Positions 33,601-48,600 of a stretch of DNA of 64,000 nt are shown here, one piece after another. Within the stretch, counting starts at the first letter, position 1, and each line of letters opens with the position of its first letter. Where the stretch lies: the NCBI RefSeq assembly GCF_028389875.1, contig NC_084674.1, positions 11,007,501 through 11,071,500 on the forward strand, given 5' to 3'. This DNA comes from Rhea pennata. Taxonomy: Eukaryota; Chordata; Aves; Rheiformes; Rheidae. Under the pieces are notes generated by a model. That model saw only the letters and a list, made by a program, of their open reading frames with translations. It was not told where the DNA came from and did not search any database. A program made the translations under genes and the position numbers.

Positions 33601-36600
33601 TTATTTCCTCTAGCTTGCACACAGAGAGGAGTAGAGGAAACCCAGGTGACACCAGAGAAGAAGGAAGCGTACAAGTGCCCACACAATTGCCACGCAGCAT
33701 CAACATGGCAGATCAGCCATCTTTGCATACAGCTGACTTCACCACTACGGCCTCACAACTGATTTCCTTCTCCCATCCTCTTCATTTCAAGCATTGCAAG
33801 AAAAGTCTCTTTTTATCCCCTATTCCCCCTTATGCACCCTTTTTCCCAGCTCAGCCCTTCACAGTGCCTGGTTCGTAAACGTGACAACCAGCGTGACTTT
33901 GCTGTGTACTGAAGGGTTATTAGGGCTTTATGCCAAGCCAAACACTAGCATGAGGATCAGGAGGAAGTGTTCCTAGTGGAATACACAGAACATTTACTTC
34001 TTACAATAATGGCAGAAGACTACAACTCCTTCTCAGAGGTTTTGTTGTTGGGTGCAAGGAAAGGCCAGCCGCAAGGACATTGGCCTGGAAGTAACAAGCT
34101 TCCCCGCCATGGTTGCCTGCTGCCTCAAACTCTGAGGACCCAGGCTCCAAATGCCTGGTACCAGTGGGCACTAATCATCTAAACCTGAAAAGGTACCACA
34201 TCCAGTCACAGCCAGAGGACAGGTTAAGTGCTGGCTTTACCAGTGCTGAGTCCCTGGAACGCAATTCCCAGGGACTGTGGCCCCCCCACCTCTTGTTCCA
34301 GGGGTGCTTTTCTGCCTGTTTTATTTCTCTTCTTCACTCTCACAGAGTGGAGTCCAGCTGACGCATTATAAACAGCTTCTGCCACAGCACTGCTGCAAGC
34401 TCACTACCAGGCAGTTTATGTAGCCCATAACTGAACACACTGCTAGGTTTTAGCACGGCATGAGACCACACACAGGGCTTACGTTAGTAGTATTAATGTT
34501 CTGCACAAAGGCAGCTTCCAAGACAAGCTGCACTCTCAGTGTTTTTCTCTTCTTGGGAGACTCATTTCATCTTTCAAAGAATACAGAGGTGAGCCCAGTA
34601 ACAACTTAAAACCATCCTATTTATCTCTTTCTTGAGGGAGAACAGCTCACATCATTTCTGAAGACTGTCAGACAGCGATTTTTCTCTGTAATCAAGAAAC
34701 TTGGTAGGAAAATCCTATAATTTTTCTATGGTTTACTTGTTTGTCACTTTATTTTGCATGTGATAAGAGAGCAATAATGTTTGGCTGGTGGCTGTTCTGA
34801 TGTGAATCACTAGAAAGAGACTCAACAGCAAATCTGCAGAGACCGCACAAGTGTTTGATGCTGTTAAAAGCAACCTCTTATCTAAGAGTCTCTTATCCCC
34901 CATTGGCCTAAGCACATGGCGCTTGCTCCACAGGCTCTGCTCGCTCTTCCCCTCGCCCAGCTCGTTGCTCTGCTTTGCCCTACCACAGCACCAGATTTTG
35001 GAAGGGTGCCAGAATGTCCTTTGTTATGGCATGAGATTAGGCCGAGGTCCAGGCTCCCCACTTCCCGGCTGCGCAGTGGGGACGCACAGCCTCCCAGCTG
35101 AAATCCTTTGTGCTGTTGCAACACTCAGCCAGCTCCCAGTGGATTCTACCTTTGCTTGCCACTGGCACCTGGAGTTTTTCACCCTGCAGTGTCAGGAAGG
35201 TTAGCAGATGGAAAGGGAGACAGGAATAGATGCAGAGTTGGGTCTGCTTGGCTTGAGACGATTTGCCTCCCACACAGCCCTTAACCATTTCATATCCCTG
35301 TGAATGCATTTGACAGAGACAGTGCTGCACAACCCAAGCACGCAGGACGCAGAGATGCCAGACCTTGCAGAGTTGAGGTACACACTGGGGACAAGCAGAA
35401 CCAACACCAGGCTGTTAGCACAGTTCCTCTCTCCTCTAAACGAGCTGAGGCAGAAATTTCTTGGTTAGTGGCCAGCACTACACAACAAGTCAGGCTAGAG
35501 AGGAACAGTCTTCCTGGCCTCAAGTTCTACAAACCCATGTATTCCAAGCTTCTCAGAGCTACAAAAATGCAGCCAGTTCTCCCTTTGCCAGACACTAGTT
35601 TTGCTGAGAAATGCTCTACTCCATCTCATCTCACCTGGATTTGGGCACCTCCAGTGGGCTACTTCCAATCCTCAGGAAGTTATCAGAGTGGGTTGATGAG
35701 GAAGAGCTGGAGGACTTCACTTCAACCATCCCTGTAGAAAGCAGCCTGTCTTCAGACTGCTGTGCCCGACTCCAGAGCACAGCTTGCGGTGATGATGCAC
35801 AGCTCTTCCTCCTGTGGGATGGATGACCTGGGTGAGAAAGCTCTTTCCTCACATTTTCCAACCAGGAAGCCTTTCCACATCAGGCCAGATTTTATCCCAG
35901 CAGCTATAAAGCTCTTGTGCCCACTGAACCTGCTTTCCTCCCCCCCAGAGAACCATGAGTCACGGGTAACTGCTCGGTGATGGCGGTACACAGTGCTCAA
36001 CCCAACTTAGCCCATTCTTTTGTAGATCACCGTCCATGTGACCTGGAAATCGGAGACAGGAGAATGCATCAGCCCACACACACGCACACACGGCTTTCTT
36101 TGTTTAGTCGAGCTATAAAATGCTTCAAGCAAAGGGAAAGGCCATTTCAATCTACTCTAAACTCTACAGATTATACCAGCAAGGAGCTTGGCCCAGGTGG
36201 GCATTCTTTTGCCCTGATGAGGGTGACAGGGACACAACATACAGTGTTGTTTCTCCTTTTAGTGATTTCCTTCAGGCACCACAGATCACATTTCTGACTC
36301 TGTGCTCATGACAATTATGCCAGATGCAGATGCATTTCAGTCTTCTCCCTGACTCCGAGCTGACAGCCCAGAACTACTCTGGCCTCTTTTCTAGCCAGAT
36401 CCACATCCAATTCTCTGTCCGTTGCTACACCTAGTCTTAGCTCACAGTACCCTCTCACTACATACTGAACAAGTACACACGTTTGGGACTAATTCATGTC
36501 ATTGCTGTTCTATGTTCACAGGGACTCTCTTTCTTATATTAGTACTTTTTCTGGAGAAGTCCCAGGAATTCTTCCCCTTCCAAAAGCACAACAAGTTGTA

Positions 36601-39600
36601 CAAAGATCCCCCTGTGTACATAGGTAAACAGGGACATTAAGGCAAATATCTTTTTTTCCCCCTTGGGTTTATGATGTTCTTCCTGGAATCTGAAAGGGCA
36701 CCTTGGCTTTGATCAAAATTGTGAGCACTGTCAGCAAGTACAGCTAAAGACAGGCTCATTGTACAGTGGGAAGCGCCATATCCTTCTTCCCTTCTTAAAG
36801 TACGTCCACCCTCAAACATCACACCACAGCCTCTCTCACACATTATTCATCTCATGTTATCATAGCTGCCAACATTTCCAAGCACAGCTTGGAGAGACAA
36901 GCTTATACAGCTAAAATACAAATGCTCTTCCATGCAAGGAGACCTTGTCTACCTGCTTTCAGGACAGAACAAAGAAATACATCTCCTCTTTTCCCCCCTC
37001 CACCTTACAGCACGCACAGCTTAGCTCACTGACAAGTCACGGCTGCAGCAAGTCCTTCTTGTTCTCCAGACTACACAGCCATAACAACCTGCAACAAGAC
37101 ATTCATGCCCAGTCCCCTCACTAAGTTCTCATGGAAAGGCTTACAACTTTCCCCTTCTCGAGCTCATAGCGTGGGCTCAAACCATCACCCTGGTAGCTGC
37201 AGAAACCTCAAAATAACCTGATGTCTCCAACAGGAATGAAAACAAACCAGAGTTACAATAAGTCATCAAATTAAGCCCTGGCACATACAAGTACAGCAGA
37301 TCTCTCCCAGCATGCTCCAGCCGCTTCACCTCTTGTAAAGATGATGCTGCAGGATCTAGTCTGTAGATCCTGAGCACTCCAGAACATGGTTTGGATCAGT
37401 ATAAATGCTTCCAGTTTCCAACCCTGTAGGCAGGCAAGCGGAAAGTGGTTCCTTATTTGCTGCGGTCACTCTCCTGCTTGGATAAGGTAGCTTCTGTGCA
37501 TTAAGAGCACTCTGCACTGGTCACTTCACAAATGCAGTTTGGAGCTCCCAACCTTTGTTTTGTGATTTTGTAGGAAGATCCTCTGTCTGTTCTTCAGTGT
37601 TTCAAAAATTGAATCATAATGTGCTTTAGGAAAGCTGCTGCCACTAGCATGGCTGCAGGCTCCTTAGTCCCAGAGGATTTCCAGCTGCCTCCAGCACAAC
37701 CTAGATTTAATTTAAAATAATTGCAATACAAAATAGCATCTTCACATGTGCTAAGGGAGAAGAGTGAAAAATTAAACTGAGAGGGGCAACCTCTCAGGCT
37801 TTGAAATCCCCAACACACAGAACCAGAAACTCCATAAGCAAGTAGAGCACCTGTCCCAGAGCAGTAGAATCACCTGAGACATCTTCCCCAGTCCAGCTTC
37901 CAGGCAGCCATCCGGCTCCCTAGCGGGTCCTATACAACTCTTTAACAACAGGAAGCACCGAGAATTTCATGTTCTCTCCCAGAACCATCTCCAGGCAACG
38001 TTCCAGATAGCAATTTGGTTTCAGATCACACACCATGTGTTGTTAGAGGCACTTAAGTCTAGAGGAGATTCCTGGTCACCCACTCTATGTCCTATTAGCG
38101 CAGACACCCCCCTTGTATAACCTCTTCCATAAACAAACTAAGCTTCATTACTGAGCAACTAAGTTCTTTGCTTCCACTCTTCCCAGGTGAAGCTGCTGCC
38201 AAATACCATTTCCCATTGTTTAGAACCCTCTCCTAAACTTAATCCAGAAACAGTTTCACTGTGTTTAACAGTGAAGCTCATAAAACCAAACCAAAACAAC
38301 AAAACAAAAAAGCCTCACACAACAAAAACTTACTCTGCTACCAGATCAGGGGACAAATTTCAGAAACATCCCTGCAGAAGCCTGACAGTCATTAAGACAA
38401 TAGAGTCTCCAATTCCTGGTGCAGAAGTTGTGTAGCACAAGCTGAAGCAAGGTCTCTGACAGCCAAATCCCTCCCTCCACTGTACGGAGCCCATGGCTCA
38501 GAGAGCAGACCCAGAGGGCTGGGAGTTCAGAAATATCTTTTCTCCTGCTCCTTTTGTTCCGCAGTCCACTGAGCGACTGTCTCCTCACCATGCTGCCTGG
38601 GCTTGTGCTCCTGCTGGCATCAGCTCCACTGCTTCATAGGTGAAGCTCCCAGCTGCTCCAGGGGAACTTTCCAGCCCCAGGGAGAAGTCGCTGCTCAGAC
38701 TTGTGGTGCTGCCTCGATCTCTCTGCTCTAGAAAAGAACAGAAAACAAAAAACAACTACCTGAAGACCAGCTTGGATTCAGTGATTCTTCCTCTCCCGGG
38801 GCATCACTCTTGCATGGCCTCAAGGGAAGCACAGCCTATTTGTAGTCACCTTGACACTGGGAACCCAAGCCCCCAAGCAATCAACTATTACCAGCACCCA
38901 GAGGGGCTGATGCTCAGCAGCTGCACTCACGGAGCATGCAGATCTCTTCCAGGGTGAAGCCAGGTGGCAAACTCTTCCTTCTGGGGAAGGAAAGAGAAGG
39001 TTACCTCAGCCATGTTGCAGCACTGCATGGCGTCCGGCCAGAGTCAGATCTCTGTAGCACACACTGGCTCAGACAAGGGGTGAATCAGCTGTGCAGGGGC
39101 AGAGGAGAGGGGATGAGACCAGCGGGTAGTATCTGACTCTAACAATCCCAGCCCACACACCCTGCACTTCTGAGAGCGTGGCAACAGTCTGCTGTAGGCA
39201 GTTGTACCTTTAATCAGAGTTAGAAGCCTCCTCCAGGGTCAGGTTTGTTTCTTTATGCTACTCTTGAAATAAAGGCTAATGTTTAGCAGTCTATTAAAGA
39301 GCAGCCACCCCGCTCCCCCCAGCAGTGCCTGACGGACCTTGCTGTGCAGTCCGCTTGAGCCAGAGCACACACCTCTAAGTTCATCCGTGCTTAGGCAGCC
39401 ACGGACAGTCATTAAGCAGAGAGCACATTTCAGCCTGGACAATTTTTCAGAGCGCAATGTTGCACCTCACAAGCCTCGGCCCCGTTTTGCAGCCTTCAGA
39501 GTGCAGAACAAATTAAAGAAAACTGGGCCAGGACACCAGGGCTTCCATCTCCCCAAAGGAAGAGCACTAACGAGCTCCCTGGCTCTGTAGCCCATGCAGC

Positions 39601-42600
39601 AGCAGGCAGAGGCTCCTTACCTCTGCGACTTCACAGCAGAGAACTCCTCAGAGGTGATGTGCTTCAGAAAATTGAAGCAGAAAAAGAAAATCTGAGTAAA
39701 GGGAGAAAGAAGACTGGTTCAGGAATGAACCTGAGGCTCCAAGCAACCTCTTATCTTGGCAGGGAGGTGCTGGCAGGAAGAAGATAGCAAGAAATCTGCA
39801 GCTACCAGATTCCAATGTGCTATGGGCTGCCCCTGACCCATCCTGTGCCTTGTCTTACAGGTAAAACAGACCCTGTTCCCCACCATGTGGAGTCCCAGAA
39901 AGGAGTGCATAACAAGTCTCCTTATCAATGCTTCGCACGCATGCCAAAAGCATACAGTGGGCACCTATGCCATCAACATAGACTGGAGAAGGGATGGGCC
40001 CCAGCAGCTGCTTATACATCCGAGCAAGCAGCAAACCCCAGCAGGACTGGCTGGGTTAGAACAGTCACACGCTCCACCTTGGCACCACAGCACTATCGCA
40101 CTTGGAAATATGCAGCCCATGCAGTGTCTGTGGCCCCAGGCTCGTGCCCTGCCATGCGCCAGCCTGCGCTGCAGCACTCACCCCGCTGTGCCTCTGCCAT
40201 CCCACCTACCTTGACAGAGCAGAGCCCCTCTGCTCCTCCTGTGGGCACTGGCAAGTGCCAGAGCTAGCCACATGCCCTCCCTCCCACTCCAGCTACTGAC
40301 GCTTCCCTTGGCTGAGCAAGCAGCTCTGCACGTGTCTGGTGCCAGTCATGAGCCAGCAGAGCTCTGGGAAGGGAATGAATGGTGGGAGAGATACTAAGAT
40401 GGGATCCTGAACCCTCAAAGGATGGAAAATATGCCAGGGGCCCAGCTCTGTTTTCTGCAAAGGGTGCAGTACTGCTCAGAGGCAGGGACTCACTAATAAG
40501 ATAAAAGAGCCTGAGGAACAGAGGATTAACAGGGTTGACACGCTCCCCATCTGCGGGGTCCTATCCAAAAATGATATGCAGTGCGCTGCAATTATTGTCA
40601 GAGCAATCACTTGCTGTTAAGCAGTGAAAGATCTGAACAAAATTAGTTCCACTAATCTTAACTGCCTCCCAGACCCACCTGTGCACCCACAGATCCAGAC
40701 AGGCACAGCCCCACAGATGCACACCAGAACCAGCGTAAGCTGCTCCGTGAACCTGTGATGACACACAAGCCACATGCAGCTGCAGCGCCCAGGCTGCACT
40801 CAGGACAAGCACACAAGACTGTGCAGCTTTATTTTCAAGCTCCCAGGAATCAGACACCTTGAGCATCCCTTCTCATTGCTGAGCTGAATAGAGTCCCTGC
40901 TCGCTTTCACCAGGGGCCTAAACACTAATGGCACAGCAGGGGAGCCAGCAGGACTGACACTCACCAACCAGATTGTAGCCTGAGGAAAAAAAAAAAAAGC
41001 ATTCCCACATCTTACGCATCAGAAAGCAACACGGGCAATGCTCCCATCTTGTATTTCCAGCACCTGAACAACCCTTTCAGAGCCCAGCCAGACTAGCAGT
41101 ATTATCAGGAAGCAAACAGTGACGCTGCTACCTTAAACAAGCACCCAGGGAACAGAAAGCTGGGCTCAGCTACCTTCCCAGATTAAACACTCACCTCTTC
41201 TCCTTTACTGAGTCGATCGACTAACATGTGCCTGGAAAGAGAGCAGAGAAGAAGGTCATATGCTGGAAGCCAGAATCAGCAGAAGGGCACAAGCCATCAA
41301 GAGCAGCCAGATGCCCAAGCCTCTAGTAGAAAAATGCATCAGCCCCTCCTTGTCCCAACTCAACAATTCAGTGGGAGCCCCAATAACCCACCCCTGGTTG
41401 TGAGCAAACACTAAAATGACCCCCTGAAGGTTTCACCCCTACTGTGCAGAGTTACATATGCCAGTAAACCCTAGTATGCCTACCCGAAAAGAAACCAGTC
41501 ATAGGCCACTGTCAGGTAGAGAATCTCAGACGGCTCCAGGGACGCATGGATCAGCCCATCCTGCAAAGTAAACGAGAGGCAGCCTTCATGCAGCAGCCTT
41601 TGACGTAAGGATTTGGAATTCATGATCTATTGGAAATTGCCAGGGTGAATAAAGATGCCCAGCTTGCTCTGCCCTGCCTCCAAGTGGGGGTCAGGCACCT
41701 CCTGGTTACAGCATGTGGCATTCCAAACGCTGAGCGGTCTGCAGTATGGAGAATCCTCTGAGTAGAGTTGCAAGTACGCTGCTCTACCCCTCTGTGATAC
41801 TCAGGCAGGACAGCACGTCAGGCTCTGCATCAGAGCCTATCCCACACCCTCTCTGAAGTCAGCGTGGTTAAAAGGAACAGTAATAGCTCTTCCACCACTT
41901 TCTGGTGACATGGTCACTCCCTCTCCCAGCTATCACCCCCATAAACAAAGCATGTCAGCTAGGTACTCACAGCCCATAAGGAGAGGCGTAATAGAGAGAT
42001 GAAGAGAGGAGTTCGATCCCAGCCAGATATACAGTGCACCAGGAGCCCACTATCATCTGTTCCAGGAGGGAGTAGGAAGGAGGAGAAAAAAAAAAGGATT
42101 TGAAACAAGAGTGATGCCTGGTTTTTTATGGCACATCTGTAGCAATAAGCCCTTCTCCATCCCCACAGCCTATCTGTGCTGCAGGAACAAAGCTCAGCTA
42201 CCTAGCCAAAATATTTTGCTTGGAGGTGGCAGCCAACAACTTGTTCAGACTGTCCTGGGTTGTCAACAGCCCTGGCTGACGAGCTGTCCTAGTTCTGACA
42301 GGGGCTCAGGACACAAAGTCACTAGTTAGGAACATCATTTTGCTTCCTAAAACACACAGTTTCCCAGTTGCAACCCACTACCACTATCTATCCCCGTATC
42401 AGAAATAGATCTGCTCCAACTTAATATTTTTTTTCAGCCTAAGGCAGAAGGATCCAGACATCAGCTCTGAGAAAAGCAAATCTCCCCTTCCCACTGTTTC
42501 ACACTTGCACAGAGGCACACACAGGGCACCGCTCCTGTGGGCTCCAAAAAATCTGCAGGGTGTTCCAAAAAACTAACTGCAGGAGAGTCTTCTGTTGAGC

Positions 42601-45600
42601 TGTGCTGCCATAGTCAGCCACAGCTCCATCTACTCCACAGGTCTAGGCATAATGTTGTTGTGTCCAGAGCCAACGTAGGGCTACACACTTACTTCAAGTT
42701 GAGGTAGCTATGATGAAAGGAGCTCGTAATTAGGTACCTAATGAGACCCTGGGAGCAAGGAGCTTGCCTTACCATCACTATAGATGATGGAAATCAGCAG
42801 CTTCAGGTAGTTCTGTGTCTGTTGCACGAGGTCCCAGCTCTATGTGGAAAAAGAAATGACAACAGTAAGGGTCTGCTCACAATAAAAGGCTGCCATGTTC
42901 TTGGCCTCTCTATCCAGAACAGCAGCTAAGCAAAAATAACGCCATGGCCCTTGCTGAGCATAGCACACCTTCCCATTAAGGGCTCTAATCACTCCCCCCA
43001 TCCTCTGCAGCAGGCCCTTGGGACGAGAGGCCAGATAGGAGGGGAAAGGGAGAGAGAGAAAAAAAAAGGGCCATTTCTACTGTCCAGGTCAGTCAGCTGT
43101 CAGGACCCTCACAGCCTGCCCCTTTGGCCAGGAGGCTAAGCACAGAACCTGCTTGCCTGACGCCCCATAGCTCCAGACAAACCATGCTCCGAGAGACTGA
43201 GCCGAGCCGGTGAACGCTTGCGGAGCACTGACCTAGTTCTGCAGCCCCCTGCATACACGCACTTTACAAAATGGCTCAGCAGCCACGTTACAGCTGCAAA
43301 CCTGACGCAAGCAGCACGATGGGGTGAGCAGGTTAGCAGCACATCCCCACAACTGGAGCACTTTGCCCAAAATTCTTTGACTAGCTCAGGTAAGTAGCCC
43401 CAGCAGGTGCTTGCAGAGGGCTGACCCACTTCCAGCAGCTCCAAATGGCTACTAGATTTCTGCAGTAATGCTCACGCAGCAGCAGCACAGAAGGGCTCTG
43501 AACTCAGAGACCCCCCCGGTGCTTCAAGAGAGGCAAGTGTTTCACCTGCATGGATAAAAAGATCAGAACGAGCTCAAGTGTGCTGTTCTCAACCCCTGTA
43601 TCAGAAAAGATGTAGGGAATTTTGAGAATCCAATCAGAGCCAAAACCAACCCAACGTAAATGGGATAGCACTGGCAAGGATGAGGCAAGGAGAAGGTCAA
43701 ATGTTCCATCATGACAGTTATTAGTGTGAATCATTTTTGCCTCTCAAAAGCAGAACAGCTTGTTATGTATGTGTAAGTGCACTTTAGACTACTGTCAGAC
43801 AAAGAACGTACCACCCTGCCCTGAAGCCTGCAAAGCAACAGAAGAGGAGGGAAATGGGAAACATGTTGAGCCGAGGGGTAGAGAAGCACATCTTTCCAAA
43901 GACTTTATCTGCCCACTTTAACCCAATCTTGTGTTCATGACAAAGGGAATCATTTAGTCATCCAGTCTGATCTCTCTGTACCACAGACCAAAATGTTTTG
44001 TTAGTTGCCTCATATACAGCCTAAAGCTTGAACTTGGCAACAACTCTGTCCAGAGAAGCATCTAATCTGGAGTTGAAAGTTCATTGTTCCTTTGACAGTC
44101 TGTTCCATCACATCACCCTCAAAAATAACATGCAAAACTGCTGTTCTCATTTGTCTGATTTCAGCTTGCAGATATTGTTTCCTATGCATTTTCCTTCTCT
44201 AGATTGAAGAGTGCTTTAGAACTAGTATTTTCTCCCCGCGGAGGTACTTATACGGTAATTAAGTCAACTCTCTGTCACCTTTGTGATTAGCTAAATGGAC
44301 TGAGAACTTTAGCTTCGACTCAAGCACCTTCTCCAGTCCTTAGATCATTTCTGCATTTACTTCTTACATCCTCTTCAATTTTTAACATGCCTTTTAAAAG
44401 TATGACTTTTTAAAGCACTGGCTGCTTAGTATTCTAGTGAACAAGTTTCTAGTCATAAGCAAGCTGTGGTCCCATTAGTTCTGCTTCAGCACTGGAAGCT
44501 ACTTTTCCATCATTCTGCTTATGCAGGCATATTAACATTATTTTTGTCACTGACTGAGAAATGGTGGCCTCAGCACTGGGAAGCACTCCTGGTTTTGCAG
44601 TGCTTCCACCTACAGAGCACAGGAGTGTGACACCCTCCAGCACAGTGGTCAACCATCACAAAACCTGAGAAGACCAGGGAGGGGACAGCAGCGGCTTCAC
44701 TGATGTGTGAAAAGGAGCACACTAAACAGTGCTGTGGTACAAGGTGATGAGCTCAGATAGGAACAAAGGTGAACCTCAAAGCTCAGGCAAGGAGCTCACT
44801 CAATTTGTGATGCTGTCACACTAATGAACAACAGAGACACGCTATGGTCGATTATGATTTACTACTTTCCTATCATAGAAGAGGCATTTTGCACAACCAT
44901 TACAGAAGGTGCTTAGTTAGTTGGTTACTATTAGCGTAAGGGAAAGTTGACCTTTCTCAGGACTCTTTCCATAGCCAAGGAAGTCTGTCAACTGAAGGCA
45001 CGTGCCTAAGCTAAGATTGCTGTGAACAGGTAATAATTACAATTCCCGGAATGGGGCTTGTTTCTTATGTTTGTTAGTGATACACCTCCCTAATGGACTG
45101 CCAGGTGTAAGCAAGCAACAAAAACAGATTTGGTGTTACAGCCAGCTGCCTCTGGGCACACCACCCTCACGGACATTTTTGGTAGAGGATTATGATTGCT
45201 ATTCTGAACAATTAACTTTGCAGCATCACTCTCAGTGGGCTGGCATGAAGTGAGCCACAATACTGCAACGGTGACAATTCAAACTTCAAATCTTTAATGA
45301 TCCTTCCTGTTTGAATCTCTGACCTCCCACAGAGACACTCGTTTTCCTCACCTGGTACTCACTCCAATCAATATTCAGAGATTGGGTCAGAGAGACTGGG
45401 ATGCTTAATGGAGCATCTACATAATCCTGCAAAAAATAGACATACCTAGTTAGTGAAAAGCCTTGACTCAGAGGCAATCGGATCTAGAAAGCAAAACAAC
45501 AACTGCCAAATAGTGCATCTAGAAGAAAGCATCTTTGGATGCAAAAACCTGTAGTAGTAAGAATTAACTCCCACTGTTACAGGAGGGATGACTAGTGGAC

Positions 45601-48600
45601 AAGACAAGCTTTTCACTGTTAAGAGCACAGAAAGCTAGGGATAAGGTATTTTAGTTTCTGAACTCCTATTGGGCTGTTCCTGCTTACTCAACCATCTCCT
45701 CCAGCAGGAGAGAGAATATGAATACAAAACTGAGAACAGAGGCTCTCAATGAAATATCACTGATACAAAAAACAGGAGCAACCTATGTCTCCTATGAGAA
45801 GTCAAGTATCCTAGAGTTAGGGATAACGATTCGTTTATTTTACATCCGACTTTTATAATGAATGATTCATTTAGTACCTTCACTAACTGTTTTGTCCTGC
45901 TGATTTCCTCCTTGTGATTGGGAATAAGCATACAACATTTATACCATAATTCAAGAACTCTTTGAGACAGGACTTAAGCACACTAAAGCCCACAGCTTTC
46001 CATTTTGTAATATCCATGTACCTGTTTCCAGTTAAATATGAGACCTTCAGCTGTATAATCCCGATCTTTGTACTCCTTAAAAAATTCACAGCCTGCAAGA
46101 AAAGAGGTAATGAACAACGGTTGGGCTAACCGATATCTAACAACTGAACTGCCCTATGGGATTGAAAGTGCTGGCAGCCCAGAGCCCCAAAGCATCAAGC
46201 CAATCAAAACTGTTGCTTGTGGGAAGTGAAGAGCAGTAATAAGTACAGTTGGCAGCATGGCCTCTCAGCAGCAACAAGCAGTGAGCTCACTCACACAGCA
46301 GACAAAGGGAAAACTCTAAAAGCATAGTAAATCTGGAGTTTGAGAGATATATTTCATATCTTCCCAAACAACAGGTTTCACAGAATGACCCGTGCTTTCC
46401 ACGACCACTGGATTTTGCACAGATCTGAGGCATCAGCCTGACATCCTTACTGAGAAGAAACTAGCAAAGGGAGGTGTTGGCAGAACCCTGGGGAAAGTCA
46501 AATACCACAGGGCATCTGCTGCAGGTAACAGCTCTGTCAGAGGAGCCTGTGGATTCTCCCACATTACATCTCCTCTCTCAAACACCAGACTTGCCCTATC
46601 TGAAGGAAGCAGATACACAACAACTTCCAAGGTAGCCTCCAAATGCATCCCAGGTAAGCCCTGGGAGATTTACCAGACACTGCCGGAGGAAGTGAGCCAC
46701 TGTAACCACCCCCTCAATGCACAGACATGCTCACTCTGTTAAGGTGCAGAAGCAAAACTCCAGATGACACTTTACCTACTGCCTGTCTTGCTTAATTTCA
46801 TACTTTTAATATTGCCAAGTGCAGCATAAAAAAAAAATACAGATACAAGAAATGCTTCTCCCTTCCATGAACTTTGTAACTGGGGTTTTCTCCCAAGTCC
46901 ATCCCTCCTGAAGTTTCTCTCCTTTAGGTTCTGTTCTTCTTAAATAACTATTTGAAATCTTTGCTGCAAACTGCAGCCAGTTAGTCACAGCTGAGCAGCA
47001 CCATTAGCACTGCAGCTGCCTGCAGGCTGCACGAAGCACCTCTTCCAAGGTGCTGTGTAAGTCAGAGAACCTCCTGAGTGCCCCTATTATCAAGACACCT
47101 CTGCACCAGGCACTGCTTATACACACAATGATTCTTACCCTGCCAGTCACAAGCAACTCAATTGGAGAAAAATCCTTACGCAAGGACAAGACTAGCTCTC
47201 AAGAACACACAACCACGAAGCCATCTCTTTGTTGAGATTTAACTCCAAACAAAAACAGATTTAAAGCAAAGAACGAAGGACAATGGCAGTAAGTGTTGGA
47301 ATCTACGAAGGCCAACCACCAGTCAGATGGAAAGAGGACTTCTGTACTGGAGAGCACAAAAATATCTACAGAGACACCATTTTAACCCAAGCCTTTCACC
47401 CTAAACTGTCACGACTGGACAGTGTCTCGCTTGCCCTACACAATAGGATCTCGGAATAACTTCAGCCATAAATTAGAAAACAGAAATTATTTCAGTGCAA
47501 ACCTGTAAACATCAGTAAGAACATATCACTGCATTTGGCCAGTCATTAGAAGGCTGCTGAGCCTACATGTGTACACTTGGATTTAACTGAACAACAATAT
47601 TCTCCTCTGAGGCAGGACTGCAGGAATCTGGTCACACCTGCAGGAACGGTGTCCAGTTTTATACAGGTCATCACCAGCATGGCAAGAAAGAGCTCCTAAA
47701 AGGCAGCCTTACCTAAGCTTTACAAAAGCCACAGGAGCAGAGACAGGGACTTATCTAGACCATCTCCCAGGGTCTCAGTTTGGTAAGACAAACAGAAGCA
47801 GCTTATACCTGTGTCACCTGCTACAGAAAATAAGTAGTATTCTTATTTCTATATGCCTCTGCTATCTGCACAGCAAACTCGATAGAAAACTTAATGCAGT
47901 TTATCTGAATTGTCATTGATTTCTGTATAAAAAGTATCTTAAAAATGTTTTGAGGGCCACAACTAATAATTAAGAAATGTGGGTTTGGAGCCTCCATTAA
48001 TAGCTTTGGGGTTTCCTCCCTGTACCCCCCCCCATCTTTGTGTGAAAGGGAGGGGGGGGTCCTTTTTTGCAGACAGACCTCAAATGCAGCAGTTTCACTT
48101 CCAGCCATATTACCAAGCCTGACAGCAGAGCCAGCCAGCTATATTCAGCTCACCTTTAAGAGTGCAGCAAGTGACCCAGTGATGGTTGGCAGGAGCAAGG
48201 ACTAACATAACCAGGGAGACCAGATTGGAGTGGCTTGTATCTTGGTCATACACTGCAGGCTCAGGTCAACAGTTTTGCCTAGCACTGAATATGTATTATA
48301 GAGGTTCTCTCTGCAAGCACTGGGACTAGGAAACACTCTTAAGAACTGGGGCTGTAGACAGCTTGAACCAAATAATATATTTTGCATCAAGTAATAGCTT
48401 GCAGTTGCAGGAATGGGAAAGGCCAAAATACTTCGGTGGCTACTGACAGATCTTGTCTTAACCTCAACTCCATCTCTGCAACTTATTCTCTGCACTTGAA
48501 CTGAACTGCTGAGAAATTCTTCTGCCATCTCAAAGAGTGCTTAATGCTGACTCACACTGGCAGAGGCTCCAGTTCCATTGCACCATTCTCAGTTTAAAAG

